NCBI RefSeq assembly: GCF_030164425.1
Contig: NZ_JASNJD010000024.1
Location: forward strand, 25,961 to 89,960
Direction of reading: 5' to 3'
Length of the DNA: 64,000 nucleotides
Source of the DNA: Pseudodonghicola flavimaris
GTDB taxonomy: Bacteria > Pseudomonadota > Alphaproteobacteria > Rhodobacterales > Rhodobacteraceae
The position numbers and the translations under genes were made by a program. How positions within the stretch are numbered: position 1 is the stretch's first letter; each line of letters starts with the position of its first letter. Below, piece after piece: positions 52,518 to 61,326 of this stretch. Under the pieces are notes generated by a model. That model had not been told where the DNA came from. It was given only the letters and a program-made list of their open reading frames with translations, and ran no database searches.

Positions 52518-54182
52518 ATGAAAACCGAAAATGCCCCCATCCATGCCGCGGCGCGGATGCATGCCGAAGAATATCGACAGGGCAAGCTGAGCCGGCGTGA
52601 ATTCCTGGCCCGGTCCACCGCGCTAGGGGTCAGTGCCGCCGCGGCCTACGGGCTGATCGGCGAAACCCAGGCCCAGGCGCAGACGCTGGAAGGCACCCCG
52701 AAGATGGGGGGCACGCTGCGGGTGCAGCTGCAGGTCAAGGCGCTGAAGGACACCCGCACCATGGACTGGTCCGAAATGGCGGCCCAGATCAGCGGCACCT
52801 GCGAATATCTGGTGGAATACGAGAACGACGGTTCGTTCCGGCCGATGCTGCTGGAAAGCTGGTCGGTCAATGACGACGCCACCGAATACACCCTGAAGGT
52901 GCGCCCGGGCATCAAGTGGCACAACGGCGATCCCTTCACCGCCGAGGATGTCGCCCGCAACATCGCGCGCTGGTGCGAAAAGGCGGTCGAGGGCAACTCC
53001 ATGGCGGCGCGCGTCGGCTCTCTGGTCGATCCCGACACCGGCGTCGCCCGCGACGGCGCGATCACCGTGGTCGACCCGATGACCGTGGTGCTGAAGACCG
53101 CGAGCCCCGATATCTCGATCATCCCCGGCTTCGCCGATTACCCCGCCGCCATCGTGCATGCGAGCTACGATCCGGCCAAGCCCACCGAACTGATCGGCAC
53201 CGGCCCCTACAAGCTGACCCATGTCGAGGTCGGCGTCGCCGCGACGCTGGAACGGGTCACCGACGAGCTGCCCTGGTGGGGCACCGAGGTCTATGGCGGC
53301 CCCTATCTAGACACCATCGAATATATCGATTTCGGCACCGATCCCTCGGCCTGGCTGGCGGCGATCGAATCCGAGGAAGTCGACATGCTGCATGAATCGG
53401 TGGGCGAATTCATCGACATCATGAACGACATCGGCCTGGTGCAATCCGAGGTGGTGACCGGTGCCACCCTGGTGATCCGCCCCAACCAGCTGGCCGAAAT
53501 CGACGGCAAGACCCCCTATGCAGACAAGCGCGTGCGCAAGGCGCTGGCAATGGCGGTGGACAACGCGGTGCTGCTGGAACTGGGCTATGGCAACCGCGGC
53601 CAGATCGCGGAAAACCACCACATGGGCCCGATGCACCCGGAATATGCCGAGCTGCCGCCGCTGAAAGCCGATCCCGAAGGCGCCGTCGCGCTGATGGAAG
53701 AGGCCGGCATGATGGACTACGAACACGAGCTGTTCTCCATCGACGACGACTGGCGCAAGAACACCACCGACGCGGTGGCGGCCCAGCTGCGCGACGCCGG
53801 CTTCAAGGTGAAACGCACCGTGCTGCCGGGCTCGACCTTCTGGAACGACTGGACCAAATACCCGTTCAGCTCGACCAACTGGAACCACCGGCCGCTGGGT
53901 GTGCAGATCTGGGCGCTGGCCTATCGTTCGGGCGAGGCCTGGAATGAATTCGGCTGGTCCAACCCGGAATTCGACGCCCTGCTGGAAGAGGCGCTGGCCA
54001 TCGCCGACGCCGACAAGCGCCGCGAAATCGCCGCCAAGGGCGAGGCGCTGATCCAGGAGGAAGGCGTGACGATCCAGCCCTACTGGCGGTCGCTCTATCG
54101 CCACATGCGGCCCGGCCTCGTCGGCACCGAGGCGCATATTTCCTACGATCACCACCAGTACAAATGGGCCTGGGCCGAATAG
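52518..54182 (+). CDS. ABC transporter substrate-binding protein, family 5 (peptide/opine type)
   Basis: A periplasmic solute receptor of 554 residues. It carries a Tat signal ([21 protein letters not shown]) and the family 5 blocks [31 protein letters not shown] (in part) and IGTGPYKL. The ligand could be peptides, opines or another amine compound; the sequence does not decide. AGGGAG precedes the start. It is followed by a stable hairpin (54198-54224), as often seen where the receptor is made in excess of the permease. Confidence 0.93.
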   Translation: MKTENAPIHAAARMHAEEYRQGKLSRREFLARSTALGVSAAAAYGLIGETQAQAQTLEGTPKMGGTLRVQLQVKALKDTRTMDWSEMAAQISGTCEYLVEYENDGSFRPMLLESWSVNDDATEYTLKVRPGIKWHNGDPFTAEDVARNIARWCEKAVEGNSMAARVGSLVDPDTGVARDGAITVVDPMTVVLKTASPDISIIPGFADYPAAIVHASYDPAKPTELIGTGPYKLTHVEVGVAATLERVTDELPWWGTEVYGGPYLDTIEYIDFGTDPSAWLAAIESEEVDMLHESVGEFIDIMNDIGLVQSEVVTGATLVIRPNQLAEIDGKTPYADKRVRKALAMAVDNAVLLELGYGNRGQIAENHHMGPMHPEYAELPPLKADPEGAVALMEEAGMMDYEHELFSIDDDWRKNTTDAVAAQLRDAGFKVKRTVLPGSTFWNDWTKYPFSSTNWNHRPLGVQIWALAYRSGEAWNEFGWSNPEFDALLEEALAIADADKRREIAAKGEALIQEEGVTIQPYWRSLYRHMRPGLVGTEAHISYDHHQYKWAWAE

Positions 54183-54197
54183 GCCCGTCCCAGCCCG

Positions 54198-54224
54198 CGG
54201 CCGTCCCGGAGACCGGGGCGGCCG
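54198..54224 (+). other. Intercistronic hairpin after the substrate-binding protein
   Basis: CGGCCGTCCCGG and CCGGGGCGGCCG form a 12-bp stem with one U-G pair and an AGA loop, 16 bp after the stop. There is no T tract, which suits mRNA stabilisation or partial termination. Confidence 0.6.
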
Positions 54225-54328
54225 ACGCAGCCTTGCATCACGTCACGACCCCGCGGCGCGCTGCGCGTCCGCCACGACAGGATCCGGCCCTCCCGGATCA
54301 TGACGAAGCCTGACCAACAGGGGGCCCC

Positions 54329-55381
54329 ATGGGACTTTTCATCTTACGTCGCGCGGGCGTGATGATCCTGACGGCGCTATGCCTGACGTTCATCGTGTTC
54401 TTTCTGACGAACCTCTATCCCAACCTCGAGAAGCTCGCCAAAACCCAGGGCAACTTCCGCATGTCGGACGAGGCGGTCGCCAGCTGGCTGGACCGCAACG
54501 GCTATGGCGGGCCGATGCTGCTGCGCTACGGCGAATGGCTGGGGGCGGCGCCGGGATGGACCCGCGAGACCGAGGACGGGATCACCGGCCGCTGCCTCGA
54601 CGGTGCCGTCAGTGCCGAAACGGCCGCCACCGCCCCCCGCTTCTGCGGCATCCTGCAGGGCGACTGGGGCCGCTCCACCGTCTTCAAGGAAGACGTCTCA
54701 ACCATCATCGGCACCCGGCTGGGGTTGACCGGCAAACTGATGTTCTGGGTGCTGGTACTGATGGTGCCCTCGGCGCTGATCGTCGGCGTTCTGGCCGGGA
54801 TGCGCGAGGGCTCCTGGCTGGATCGCGGGCTGTCGACCTTCTCCATCGTCACCACGGCGACGCCGGAATATGTCTCGGGCGTCATCTTCATCGCGGTCTT
54901 CACCTCCTCCACCGTCGGACTGAAGTGGTTCAAGGGCACCGCCACCAGCGCCATGAAGGACGCCAGTTTCGAGAACTTCTTTCTGCCGGTGCTGACCATC
55001 GCGCTTTACGGCATGGGCTATATCGCGCGGATGACACGGGCCAGCATGACCGAGGTGATGACCGCCCAATATATCCGCACCGCCCGGCTGAAGGGGGTGG
55101 CCTTTCACAATATCGTCCTGAAACACGCACTGAGAAACGCGCTGATCGCGCCCTTCACCGTCATCATGCTGCAGTTCCCCTGGCTGCTGAACGGCGTGGT
55201 GATCGTCGAGACCCTGTTCAACTACAAGGGCTTCGGCTGGACGCTGGTGCAGGCGGCGGGCAACAACGATATCGAGCTGCTGCTGGCGGTCTCCGTCGTC
55301 TCAGTGGTGGTGGTGCTGGTCACCCAGCTGATCTCCGATATCGGCTATGTCTACCTCAACCCCCGTATCCGGATTTCCTGA
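54329..55381 (+). CDS. ABC transporter permease, DppB type
   Basis: A membrane permease of 350 residues with about six helices and the EAA-loop region (RTARLKGVAFHNIVLKHALRNAL in part). A hydrophilic insert between helix 1 and the core (about residues 35-115) is larger than in most DppB proteins. AGGGGG precedes the start. It partners the DppC-type permease 15 bp downstream. Confidence 0.93.
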   Translation: MGLFILRRAGVMILTALCLTFIVFFLTNLYPNLEKLAKTQGNFRMSDEAVASWLDRNGYGGPMLLRYGEWLGAAPGWTRETEDGITGRCLDGAVSAETAATAPRFCGILQGDWGRSTVFKEDVSTIIGTRLGLTGKLMFWVLVLMVPSALIVGVLAGMREGSWLDRGLSTFSIVTTATPEYVSGVIFIAVFTSSTVGLKWFKGTATSAMKDASFENFFLPVLTIALYGMGYIARMTRASMTEVMTAQYIRTARLKGVAFHNIVLKHALRNALIAPFTVIMLQFPWLLNGVVIVETLFNYKGFGWTLVQAAGNNDIELLLAVSVVSVVVVLVTQLISDIGYVYLNPRIRIS

Positions 55382-55396
55382 GGGAGACACAGGCCA

Positions 55397-56611
55397 ATGG
55401 AACCTCTCAATACCTTCGAAATCCTGATCCGGGTGCTGTATCAGTTCACCCCGGTCTGGATCGCGCTGGCGCTGGTCTTCGCCTTCTCCGTCGTCTTCAA
55501 GCGGCGCATGGGGCTTTATGGCAAGCTGTTCGACAGCCCGATCGGCATGATCGGCTTCGCGCTGGTGATGTTCTGGGTCTTCACCGGCATCTTCGCCCAG
55601 ATGGATCTGATCGTCACCCATGACCCGCTGGCCCAGATCTCGGGCATGAAGAACAAGGTGCCGGGCACGCCGCTCAGGGGCGCCGGGCCGGAGGACTACG
55701 GCTGGTATCTTCTGGGCGGCGACAACCTGGCCCGCGACGTGTTCAGCCGCATGGTCAAGGGCGCCTGGGAAGTGATCAAGATCGCCCCTGTCGCCACCCT
55801 CTTCGCCTTCATGGTGGGGATCACCCTGGGGCTGCCGGCGGGCTATTACGGCGGCAAGCTTGACACGCTGCTGTCCTTCCTGGCCAACCTGATCCTGGCC
55901 TTCCCGGTGATCCTGCTGTTCTACCTGCTGGTGACGCCCGAGATCGTCAACACCGGCGTGCCCAATTACATGGCAGCGGTGCTCTTCATCTTTCCGATCA
56001 TCTTCCTGGCGGTGCTGCTGAACTCGCGTTACCACACCCGGCCGCGGCTGCGCCTACCGCTGCTGGTCGGTGTGCTGGGGCTGGCCTTCTGGATCTACCT
56101 GTCGCTGATCTCCGAGAACGGCCTGCTGATCGACACCCCCTCGACCCGGATCCCCGGACTGCCGAAGACGCTCGATCTGTTCGATATCCCGGGCGGGATC
56201 CTTGTGGTCTTCGTCTCGGTCGTCTTCGTCAATTCGCCGACCGTGTTCCGCATCGTGCGGGGGCTGGCGATGGACATCAAGACGCGCGATTACGTCGCCG
56301 CCGCCCAGACCCGCGGCGAGGGGCCCTGGTACATCATGCTGTGGGAGATCCTGCCCAACGCCCGCGGCCCGCTGATTGTCGATTTCTGCCTGCGCATCGG
56401 CTATACCACCATCCTTCTGGGGACGCTCGGCTTCTTCGGGCTTGGCCTGCCGCCCGAAAGCCCCGACTGGGGATCGACCATCAACGAGGGCCGCAAGCTT
56501 CTGTCGATCTATCTGCACCCTGCCCTGGCGCCGGCGCTGTCGCTGCTGAGCCTGGTGCTGGGCCTGAACCTGCTGGCGGACGGGCTGCGCGAGGAAAGCC
56601 TGAAGGACTGA
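55397..56611 (+). CDS. ABC transporter permease, DppC type
   Basis: A second permease of 404 residues, longer than usual DppC (about 300), with extra helices at 190-270 (MAAVLFIFPIIFLAVLLNSR and following). The core shows FSRMVKGAWEVIKIAPVATLFAF and the coupling loop RDYVAAAQTRGEGPWYIMLWEILPN in part. It forms a heterodimer with the upstream permease. Confidence 0.92.
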   Translation: MEPLNTFEILIRVLYQFTPVWIALALVFAFSVVFKRRMGLYGKLFDSPIGMIGFALVMFWVFTGIFAQMDLIVTHDPLAQISGMKNKVPGTPLRGAGPEDYGWYLLGGDNLARDVFSRMVKGAWEVIKIAPVATLFAFMVGITLGLPAGYYGGKLDTLLSFLANLILAFPVILLFYLLVTPEIVNTGVPNYMAAVLFIFPIIFLAVLLNSRYHTRPRLRLPLLVGVLGLAFWIYLSLISENGLLIDTPSTRIPGLPKTLDLFDIPGGILVVFVSVVFVNSPTVFRIVRGLAMDIKTRDYVAAAQTRGEGPWYIMLWEILPNARGPLIVDFCLRIGYTTILLGTLGFFGLGLPPESPDWGSTINEGRKLLSIYLHPALAPALSLLSLVLGLNLLADGLREESLKD

Positions 56612-56618
56612 GGGCGGA

Positions 56619-56664
56619 CCGGGGGCCAGCCCCCGGACCCCCGGGATATTTGGGGCCAGAAAAA
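56619..56664. repeat. Hairpin plus CCCCGGGATATTTGGGGCCAGA intergenic element
   Basis: CCGGGGG/CCCCCGG stem followed by the conserved tail at 56637-56664. A diverged copy of the tail is at 28741-28769. It lies between the second permease and the ATPase gene. Confidence 0.5.
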
Positions 56665-56706
56665 GACCCCAAGCAGGGGCGCGCGGCGCCCGGAAGGGAG
56701 AACGAG

Positions 56707-58791
56707 ATGGCGAAACCGGCGTATGACGGGCCCATTCTGGAAATCGACAAGCTGTCGATCTCCTTCTTCACCCGTCTGAGGGAAATTCCGGCGGTGATGG
56801 ATTTCTCCGTCTCGGTGCAACCTGGCGAGGCGGTGGGGCTGGTCGGCGAGAGCGGCTGCGGCAAATCCACCGTGGCGCTGGGGGTGATGCGCGATCTGGG
56901 CAAGAACGGCCGCATCACCGGTGGATCGGTCCGGTTCAAGGGCCGCGACATGGCCGACATGTCGGAGGCGGAGCTGCGGGCGCTGCGGGGCCATGAGATC
57001 GCGATGATCTATCAGGAGCCGATGGCCAGCCTCAATCCGGCGATGAAAATCGGCCGCCAGCTGATGGAAGTTCCGATGATCCATCAGGGCCTGTCGGAGG
57101 CCGAAGCCCATGCCCGGGCGCTGCAGCTGGTCACCGACGTGAAGCTGCCCGACCCCAAGCGGATCCTGAATTCCTATCCGCACCAGCTGTCGGGCGGGCA
57201 GCAGCAGCGCATCGTCATCGCCATGGCGCTGATGTCGGAGCCATCGCTGCTGATCCTCGACGAGCCGACCACCGCGCTCGATGTGACGGTCGAGGCGGCG
57301 GTGGTGGAACTGGTGAAGGACCTGGGCAAGAAATACGGCACGTCGATGCTGTTCATCAGCCACAATCTGGGGCTGGTGCTGGAGACCTGCGACCGGCTCT
57401 GCGTGATGTATTCCGGCGAGGCGGTGGAGCGCGGCAGCATCGCCGATGTCTTCGACAGCATGCAGCACCCCTATACCCAGGCGCTGTTCCGCTCGATCCC
57501 CCTGCCCGGCGCCGACAAGACCAGCCGGCCGCTGAAGGCGATCCCCGGCAACTTCCCGCTGCCGCACGAACGCCCGCCCGGCTGCAACTTCGGCCCGCGC
57601 TGCGACTATTTCGAAGCCGGCCGCTGCGATGCCCGGCCCATCGTCATGCAGGAGGTGCCCGGCAACGAGCGGCATTCCACCCGCTGCCTGAAATTCGCCG
57701 AGATCGATTGGAATGCGCCGATGGCAGCGGTCGAGCAGAAGGCCAAGGCCGAGATCGGCCCGGTGGTCCTGAAGATGGACAAGCTGAAGAAATACTACGA
57801 AGTCGCGGCCAATGCGCTCTTCGGCGGCAAGGCCCACAAGGTGGTCAAGGCCAATGAGGAACTGAGCTTCGAGGCGCGGGAGAGCGAAACGCTCGCCATC
57901 GTCGGCGAGAGCGGCTGCGGCAAGTCGACCTTCGCCAAGGTGCTGATGGGGCTGGAGACCGCCACCGCGGGCCAGATCCTGCTGGACGGGCGCAATATCG
58001 AACAGGTGCCGATCGAGGCCCGCGATGCCCGCACCGTGGGCGAGGTGCAGATGGTGTTCCAGAACCCCTTCGACACGCTGAACCCATCAATGACCGTGGG
58101 CCGGCAGATCATGCGGGCGCTGGAGATCTTCGGCGTCGGCGACACCGAGGCGGCGCGGCGCCAGCGCATGCTGGAGCTTCTGGACCTGGTCAAGCTGCCG
58201 CGCGCCTTTGCCGACCGGATGCCACGGCAGCTGTCAGGCGGGCAGAAGCAGCGGGTCGGCATCGCCCGCGCCTTTGCCGGCGACGCCCGTATCGTGGTGG
58301 CGGATGAGCCGGTCTCGGCGCTCGACGTCTCGGTGCAGGCGGCGGTCACCGACCTGCTGATGGAGATCCAGCGCGAACACAAGACCACGCTGCTGTTCAT
58401 CTCGCACGATCTCTCCATCGTGCGGTATCTGAGCGACCGGGTGATGGTGATGTATCTGGGCCATGTGGTGGAACTGGGCAGTACCGATCAGGTGTTCAGC
58501 CCGCCCTATCACCCCTATACCGAGGCGCTGCTGTCGGCGGTGCCGATCGCCGACACCTCGATCGAGAAGACCCATGTGGTGCTGGAGGGCGACATCCCCT
58601 CTGCCATGAACCCGCCCCCCGGCTGCCCGTTCCAGACCCGCTGCCGATGGAAATCGCAGGTGCCGGACGGGCTTTGCGAACGCGAGGTGCCACCGGTGCG
58701 GATGCTGGCCGAGGGCCATCAGGTCAAATGCCACCTGAGCGATCAGACGCTGGCGGAGATGGAACCGGTGATCAAGATCGCGGCGGAGTGA
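56707..58791 (+). CDS. Fused dipeptide-type ABC ATP-binding protein (DppD-DppF)
   Basis: A 694-residue protein with two complete nucleotide-binding domains. Walker A GESGCGKST occurs near residues 45-53 and 400-408. Each half has LSGGQ (LSGGQQQR; LSGGQKQR) and Walker B (LLILDEPT; IVVADEP). Each ends with the oligopeptide-transporter cysteine tail (PPGCNFGPRC; PPPGCPFQTRC), which may hold an Fe-S cluster. It powers the two permeases upstream. A decayed copy of its last 40 codons is at 60609-60734. Confidence 0.95.
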   Translation: MAKPAYDGPILEIDKLSISFFTRLREIPAVMDFSVSVQPGEAVGLVGESGCGKSTVALGVMRDLGKNGRITGGSVRFKGRDMADMSEAELRALRGHEIAMIYQEPMASLNPAMKIGRQLMEVPMIHQGLSEAEAHARALQLVTDVKLPDPKRILNSYPHQLSGGQQQRIVIAMALMSEPSLLILDEPTTALDVTVEAAVVELVKDLGKKYGTSMLFISHNLGLVLETCDRLCVMYSGEAVERGSIADVFDSMQHPYTQALFRSIPLPGADKTSRPLKAIPGNFPLPHERPPGCNFGPRCDYFEAGRCDARPIVMQEVPGNERHSTRCLKFAEIDWNAPMAAVEQKAKAEIGPVVLKMDKLKKYYEVAANALFGGKAHKVVKANEELSFEARESETLAIVGESGCGKSTFAKVLMGLETATAGQILLDGRNIEQVPIEARDARTVGEVQMVFQNPFDTLNPSMTVGRQIMRALEIFGVGDTEAARRQRMLELLDLVKLPRAFADRMPRQLSGGQKQRVGIARAFAGDARIVVADEPVSALDVSVQAAVTDLLMEIQREHKTTLLFISHDLSIVRYLSDRVMVMYLGHVVELGSTDQVFSPPYHPYTEALLSAVPIADTSIEKTHVVLEGDIPSAMNPPPGCPFQTRCRWKSQVPDGLCEREVPPVRMLAEGHQVKCHLSDQTLAEMEPVIKIAAE

Positions 58792-58891
58792 GGGGCAACC
58801 CCGGCCAGCCCTCCGCGGCCTTGCGCCTCGGCCGCGCCGAAGGGCTGCATAGCCGGGCAATGCAAGCTCGGCGGGGCCTGAACAGAACGCG

Positions 58892-59695
58892 TCAGGAACT
58901 GGCCGGGCAGGCGCACATCGCCTTGAATCTCGCACCGATACGATAGCTGCCGTCGGGCTGGCGGAACGGTGCAATGGCCGCCGCATGGGCCGCATCGACG
59001 GCCTCCTGGCCGGAGTACCGGATGGCGCGGGCCGCGACTCCCGACGATGACAGGCCCCGGAGCGCGGTTTCCCTGTCCGGGTAAATCCACGGGCTTTCGA
59101 TGTCCAGTATCTCGTAAGGCTCCAGACCTCCCGCCTCGGCAAAGGCTTGCAGCCTCTCCGATGCCGAAAGAGCGAAGGGGCCCGGCGCGCCCTGCGGCGG
59201 CGGCGGCAGGACCAACTTCATCGCGCTGACGACCTGGGCCGCATCCATGCCCTCAGGCTCTCCCCAGGTCACGATCACGATCGTGGCTCCGGGTCGGGCG
59301 ACCCGCGCCGCTTCTTCCAGTGCCCGCACCGGATTGGCCGCGTATTGAAAGGAATTGAACCCGGTCACGACATCGAAGCTGGCATCCGCGAAGGGCAAGG
59401 CTTCGAGATCACCGAGATACAACTCGGCCGATGGCACGCGCTCGCGGGCGATGTCCAGCAGGGCCGCCGACGCATCCAGGCCGGCAACCGCCGCACCGAG
59501 CGCCCGGGCCTTCGCCAAGGCCATCCCGGCCCCGCATCCGAGGTCCAGATAGCTGGTCGATGGTTTCACGGTACGCCGCAGCACCTCATCGAAGACCGGC
59601 GCCAGGGTCTGTTCCTGCGCCTCCGCCCAATTCCGTGCGGCGTGCCCCCACAGATCGCCATTTTCCTTGCCGCTGAGTTCTTCCATGGCCCCCAT
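58892..59695 (-). CDS. Class I SAM-dependent methyltransferase
   Basis: A protein of 267 residues with motif I YLDLGCGAGMALAKA, motif II-like FDVVTGFNSFQYAANP and post motif RVARPGATIVIVTWG. The ATG at 59695 has AAGGAG at ideal spacing. It diverges from an HxlR-family regulator gene, and a palindromic operator lies between them, so it is likely repressed by that regulator. The substrate is unknown; such pairs often deal with quinones or small toxic molecules. Confidence 0.9.
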   Translation of the reverse strand: MGAMEELSGKENGDLWGHAARNWAEAQEQTLAPVFDEVLRRTVKPSTSYLDLGCGAGMALAKARALGAAVAGLDASAALLDIARERVPSAELYLGDLEALPFADASFDVVTGFNSFQYAANPVRALEEAARVARPGATIVIVTWGEPEGMDAAQVVSAMKLVLPPPPQGAPGPFALSASERLQAFAEAGGLEPYEILDIESPWIYPDRETALRGLSSSGVAARAIRYSGQEAVDAAHAAAIAPFRQPDGSYRIGARFKAMCACPASS

Positions 59696-59765
59696 GGCCG
59701 GTCTCCTTCCAACGCGTTTCCGCAAGAGGTTGCCGCCTGAGAGACCCCGGCGATAGTGCAGGTTC

Positions 59766-59796
59766 TGGACCTCAAGGTCCAAAATCTGGACTTGAG
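59766..59796. promoter_or_regulatory. Palindromic operator between methyltransferase and HxlR genes
   Basis: TGGACCT-CA-AGGTCCA (59766-59781) is a perfect inverted repeat, and TGGACTTGAG follows at 59787-59796, exactly 21 bp (two turns) from the first TGGAC. This fits a dimeric HxlR repressor covering both promoters. Confidence 0.6.
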
Positions 59797-59838
59797 CCCA
59801 CCCCCGATCCGGCGAACACTGGTTCTGGAGGCAAGAAG

Positions 59839-60555
59839 ATGCGTGACAGGAAATCTTACGGACAGTTCTGCCCGGTCGCGATGTCCGCCGACCTGCTGTG
59901 CAAGCGCTGGACCGTGCTGATCATCCGGGAGCTGCTCGATGGAGCTCTCGGCTTCAACGAGATACGCAACGGTGTTCCGCTGATGTCCCGGACGCTGCTG
60001 TCCGCCCGGCTCGCCGAGTTGGAGCAAGCCGGTCTTTTGCGCCGAAATCTTCCCGGACCGGGGCGGCGGGCCGGCTATCAGCTGACCACTGCCGGGCAAG
60101 CGCTTTTGCCGGTCATCCAAGCGCTGGGAGACTGGGGCCAGGAATGGATTGAGCCCGACCTCGCGATCGGCGATGTCGACTACGGATTTCTGCTGTGGAA
60201 CCTGCGCAAGTCGGTATCGCGGCTCCCCAACATGCCGGCCAATTTCCTCGTCCGTCTCCATTTCGTCGACGCCCCCGAAGGGCACAAGCTCCATTGGCTG
60301 TCCTATGCGGGGCCGGACATCGATATCTGCCATACCGATCCCGGTGGCGACGTCGATGTCTGGATCGAATGCGAGCTGGTCGCCTTCGCCGAAATCTGGA
60401 TGGGGTGGCGCCCATTTTCCGACGCGCTGCGGGAGCGGAAAATCCAGCTCGACGGGCCCCGGGCCTTCACCGAGGACCCGTTCCGATGGCTGGGGCGGAG
60501 CCGTCACGCAGAGACCCGGAAACGACCCCCGGCCGAAAGGGTGAAACCTGTCTGA
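59839..60555 (+). CDS. HxlR family winged-helix regulator
   Basis: A 238-residue regulator with the HxlR wHTH (SADLLCKRWTVLIIRELLDGALGFNEI in part; LLSARLAELEQAGLLRR) and a C-terminal domain of about 120 residues not present in short HxlR proteins. C11 and C21 near the helix are placed where redox- or aldehyde-sensing cysteines occur in this family. GGAGG precedes the ATG. The operator and divergent layout support control of the methyltransferase gene. Confidence 0.9.
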   Translation: MRDRKSYGQFCPVAMSADLLCKRWTVLIIRELLDGALGFNEIRNGVPLMSRTLLSARLAELEQAGLLRRNLPGPGRRAGYQLTTAGQALLPVIQALGDWGQEWIEPDLAIGDVDYGFLLWNLRKSVSRLPNMPANFLVRLHFVDAPEGHKLHWLSYAGPDIDICHTDPGGDVDVWIECELVAFAEIWMGWRPFSDALRERKIQLDGPRAFTEDPFRWLGRSRHAETRKRPPAERVKPV

Positions 60556-60608
60556 GGCTTCCGACAGGCCACCCCAACCTCCACGCAGTCCGCCACATCG
60601 ACGAACGC

Positions 60609-60734
60609 CGCCGGAAATCGCAGGCGCCGGGCGGGAGATGCCGCCGTAAGAGGCCGCCGCCGCGGCTGCTGGCCGAGGGCCATCAGGTGAAATGCCACCT
60701 GAGCCATGAGACATGGCGAGGATGCGACCGATAG
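60609..60734 (+). pseudogene. Decayed copy of the ABC ATPase 3' end
   Basis: The frame encodes RRKSQAPGGRC and PPPRLLAEGHQVKCHLSHET, closely matching RWKSQVPDGLC and PPVRMLAEGHQVKCHLSDQT at the end of the fused ATPase (58640-58750) without indels. The match starts abruptly and ends in an unrelated tail. It marks an old duplication or recombination with a paralogous transporter cluster. The bases 60735-60900 that follow hold no gene. Confidence 0.7.
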
Positions 60735-60900
60735 GCAGGATTACGGGGGAGTGAGGGCGGCAATGCCGTTTCGGGCGGATTGCTGACCTTCGCTGCACAG
60801 CGAACCTTGTTCGGGGAAAGAACCTAAGCGGACATTGGAACTTCAAGTCATAGACAGTTCAACGGTACTATTTGAAGCTGCGGGCATGTAACAATCGGTT

Positions 60901-60999
60901 GTGAAAAAAATCGACCTGCATATACACACGGTTGCTAGCGCTTCAGACGCACCCTTCGAGTTCGACCTAGGGTCAGGACCCATTAATCTGCCGAACTGA
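60901..60999 (+). pseudogene. Truncated start of a PHP-domain protein
   Basis: A GTG-led frame encodes KKIDLHIHTVASASDAPFEFD, the classic N terminus of PHP phosphoesterase domains (metal motif DLHIHT). After 22 codons it enters the palindrome at 60967 and stops at 60997. The rest of the gene is missing, so this is a remnant. Confidence 0.65.
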
Positions 61000-61029
61000 G
61001 CACTGCAGATTAATGGGTCTTGACCCTAG
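60967..61029. repeat. 63-bp near-perfect palindrome, possible MITE
   Basis: Two 25-bp arms (60967-60991 and 61005-61029) pair with one mismatch around a 13-bp centre. Each arm ends in CTAGGGTC, so a TA duplication typical of IS630/mariner-type elements may flank it. It separates the PHP stub from a small leftward gene and supplies the latter's stop codon. Confidence 0.6.
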
Positions 61030-61169
61030 TGCCTGCGGAACCAGTCGTTCCACACAATGACGGCGTAAGCCAGTGCCACAACCGCAGAGACTGTCTGCTT
61101 GTCCAGGCCAACGAATGCCCCTGCGTAGGCGATGCAAATCACCGCATGTGAAATCATGATGAGGTTCAT
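61026..61169 (-). CDS. 47-residue membrane protein divergent from the HTH-STAND gene
   Basis: Start ATG at 61169 with AAGGAG 6 nt upstream, a very good ribosome site. The protein has two hydrophobic segments (ISHAVICIAYAGAFVGL and VSAVVALAYAVIVW) and ends NDWFRRH. The stop lies in the terminal TA of the palindrome, so the original C terminus may have been longer. It is divergent from the HTH-STAND gene with 157 bp between them. A membrane effector or partner role is possible but only inferred. Confidence 0.6.
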   Translation of the reverse strand: MNLIMISHAVICIAYAGAFVGLDKQTVSAVVALAYAVIVWNDWFRRH

Positions 61170-61287
61170 GTCTTTCTCCTTGATCTACGACCCCACCAAA
61201 GCGGCAGGTCTAGACAAGGAATTGCCTGACGTGCTTCTTATTGGAGTTAGGACGAGGTTGCGTGAGAAGAGCAGGATTTGCGACAAG

Positions 61288-61303
61288 TTGCAGAGCATTG
61301 CAA
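61288..61303. promoter_or_regulatory. Putative operator TTGCA-N6-TGCAA
   Basis: TTGCAGAGCATTGCAA has 5-bp inverted arms and lies 24 bp before the HTH-STAND start. AGTTGC recurs at 61286 and 61316. The encoded XRE-like HTH may bind here for autoregulation. Confidence 0.4.
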
Positions 61304-61326
61304 AATAGTTGACGGGGAGTTGCACA

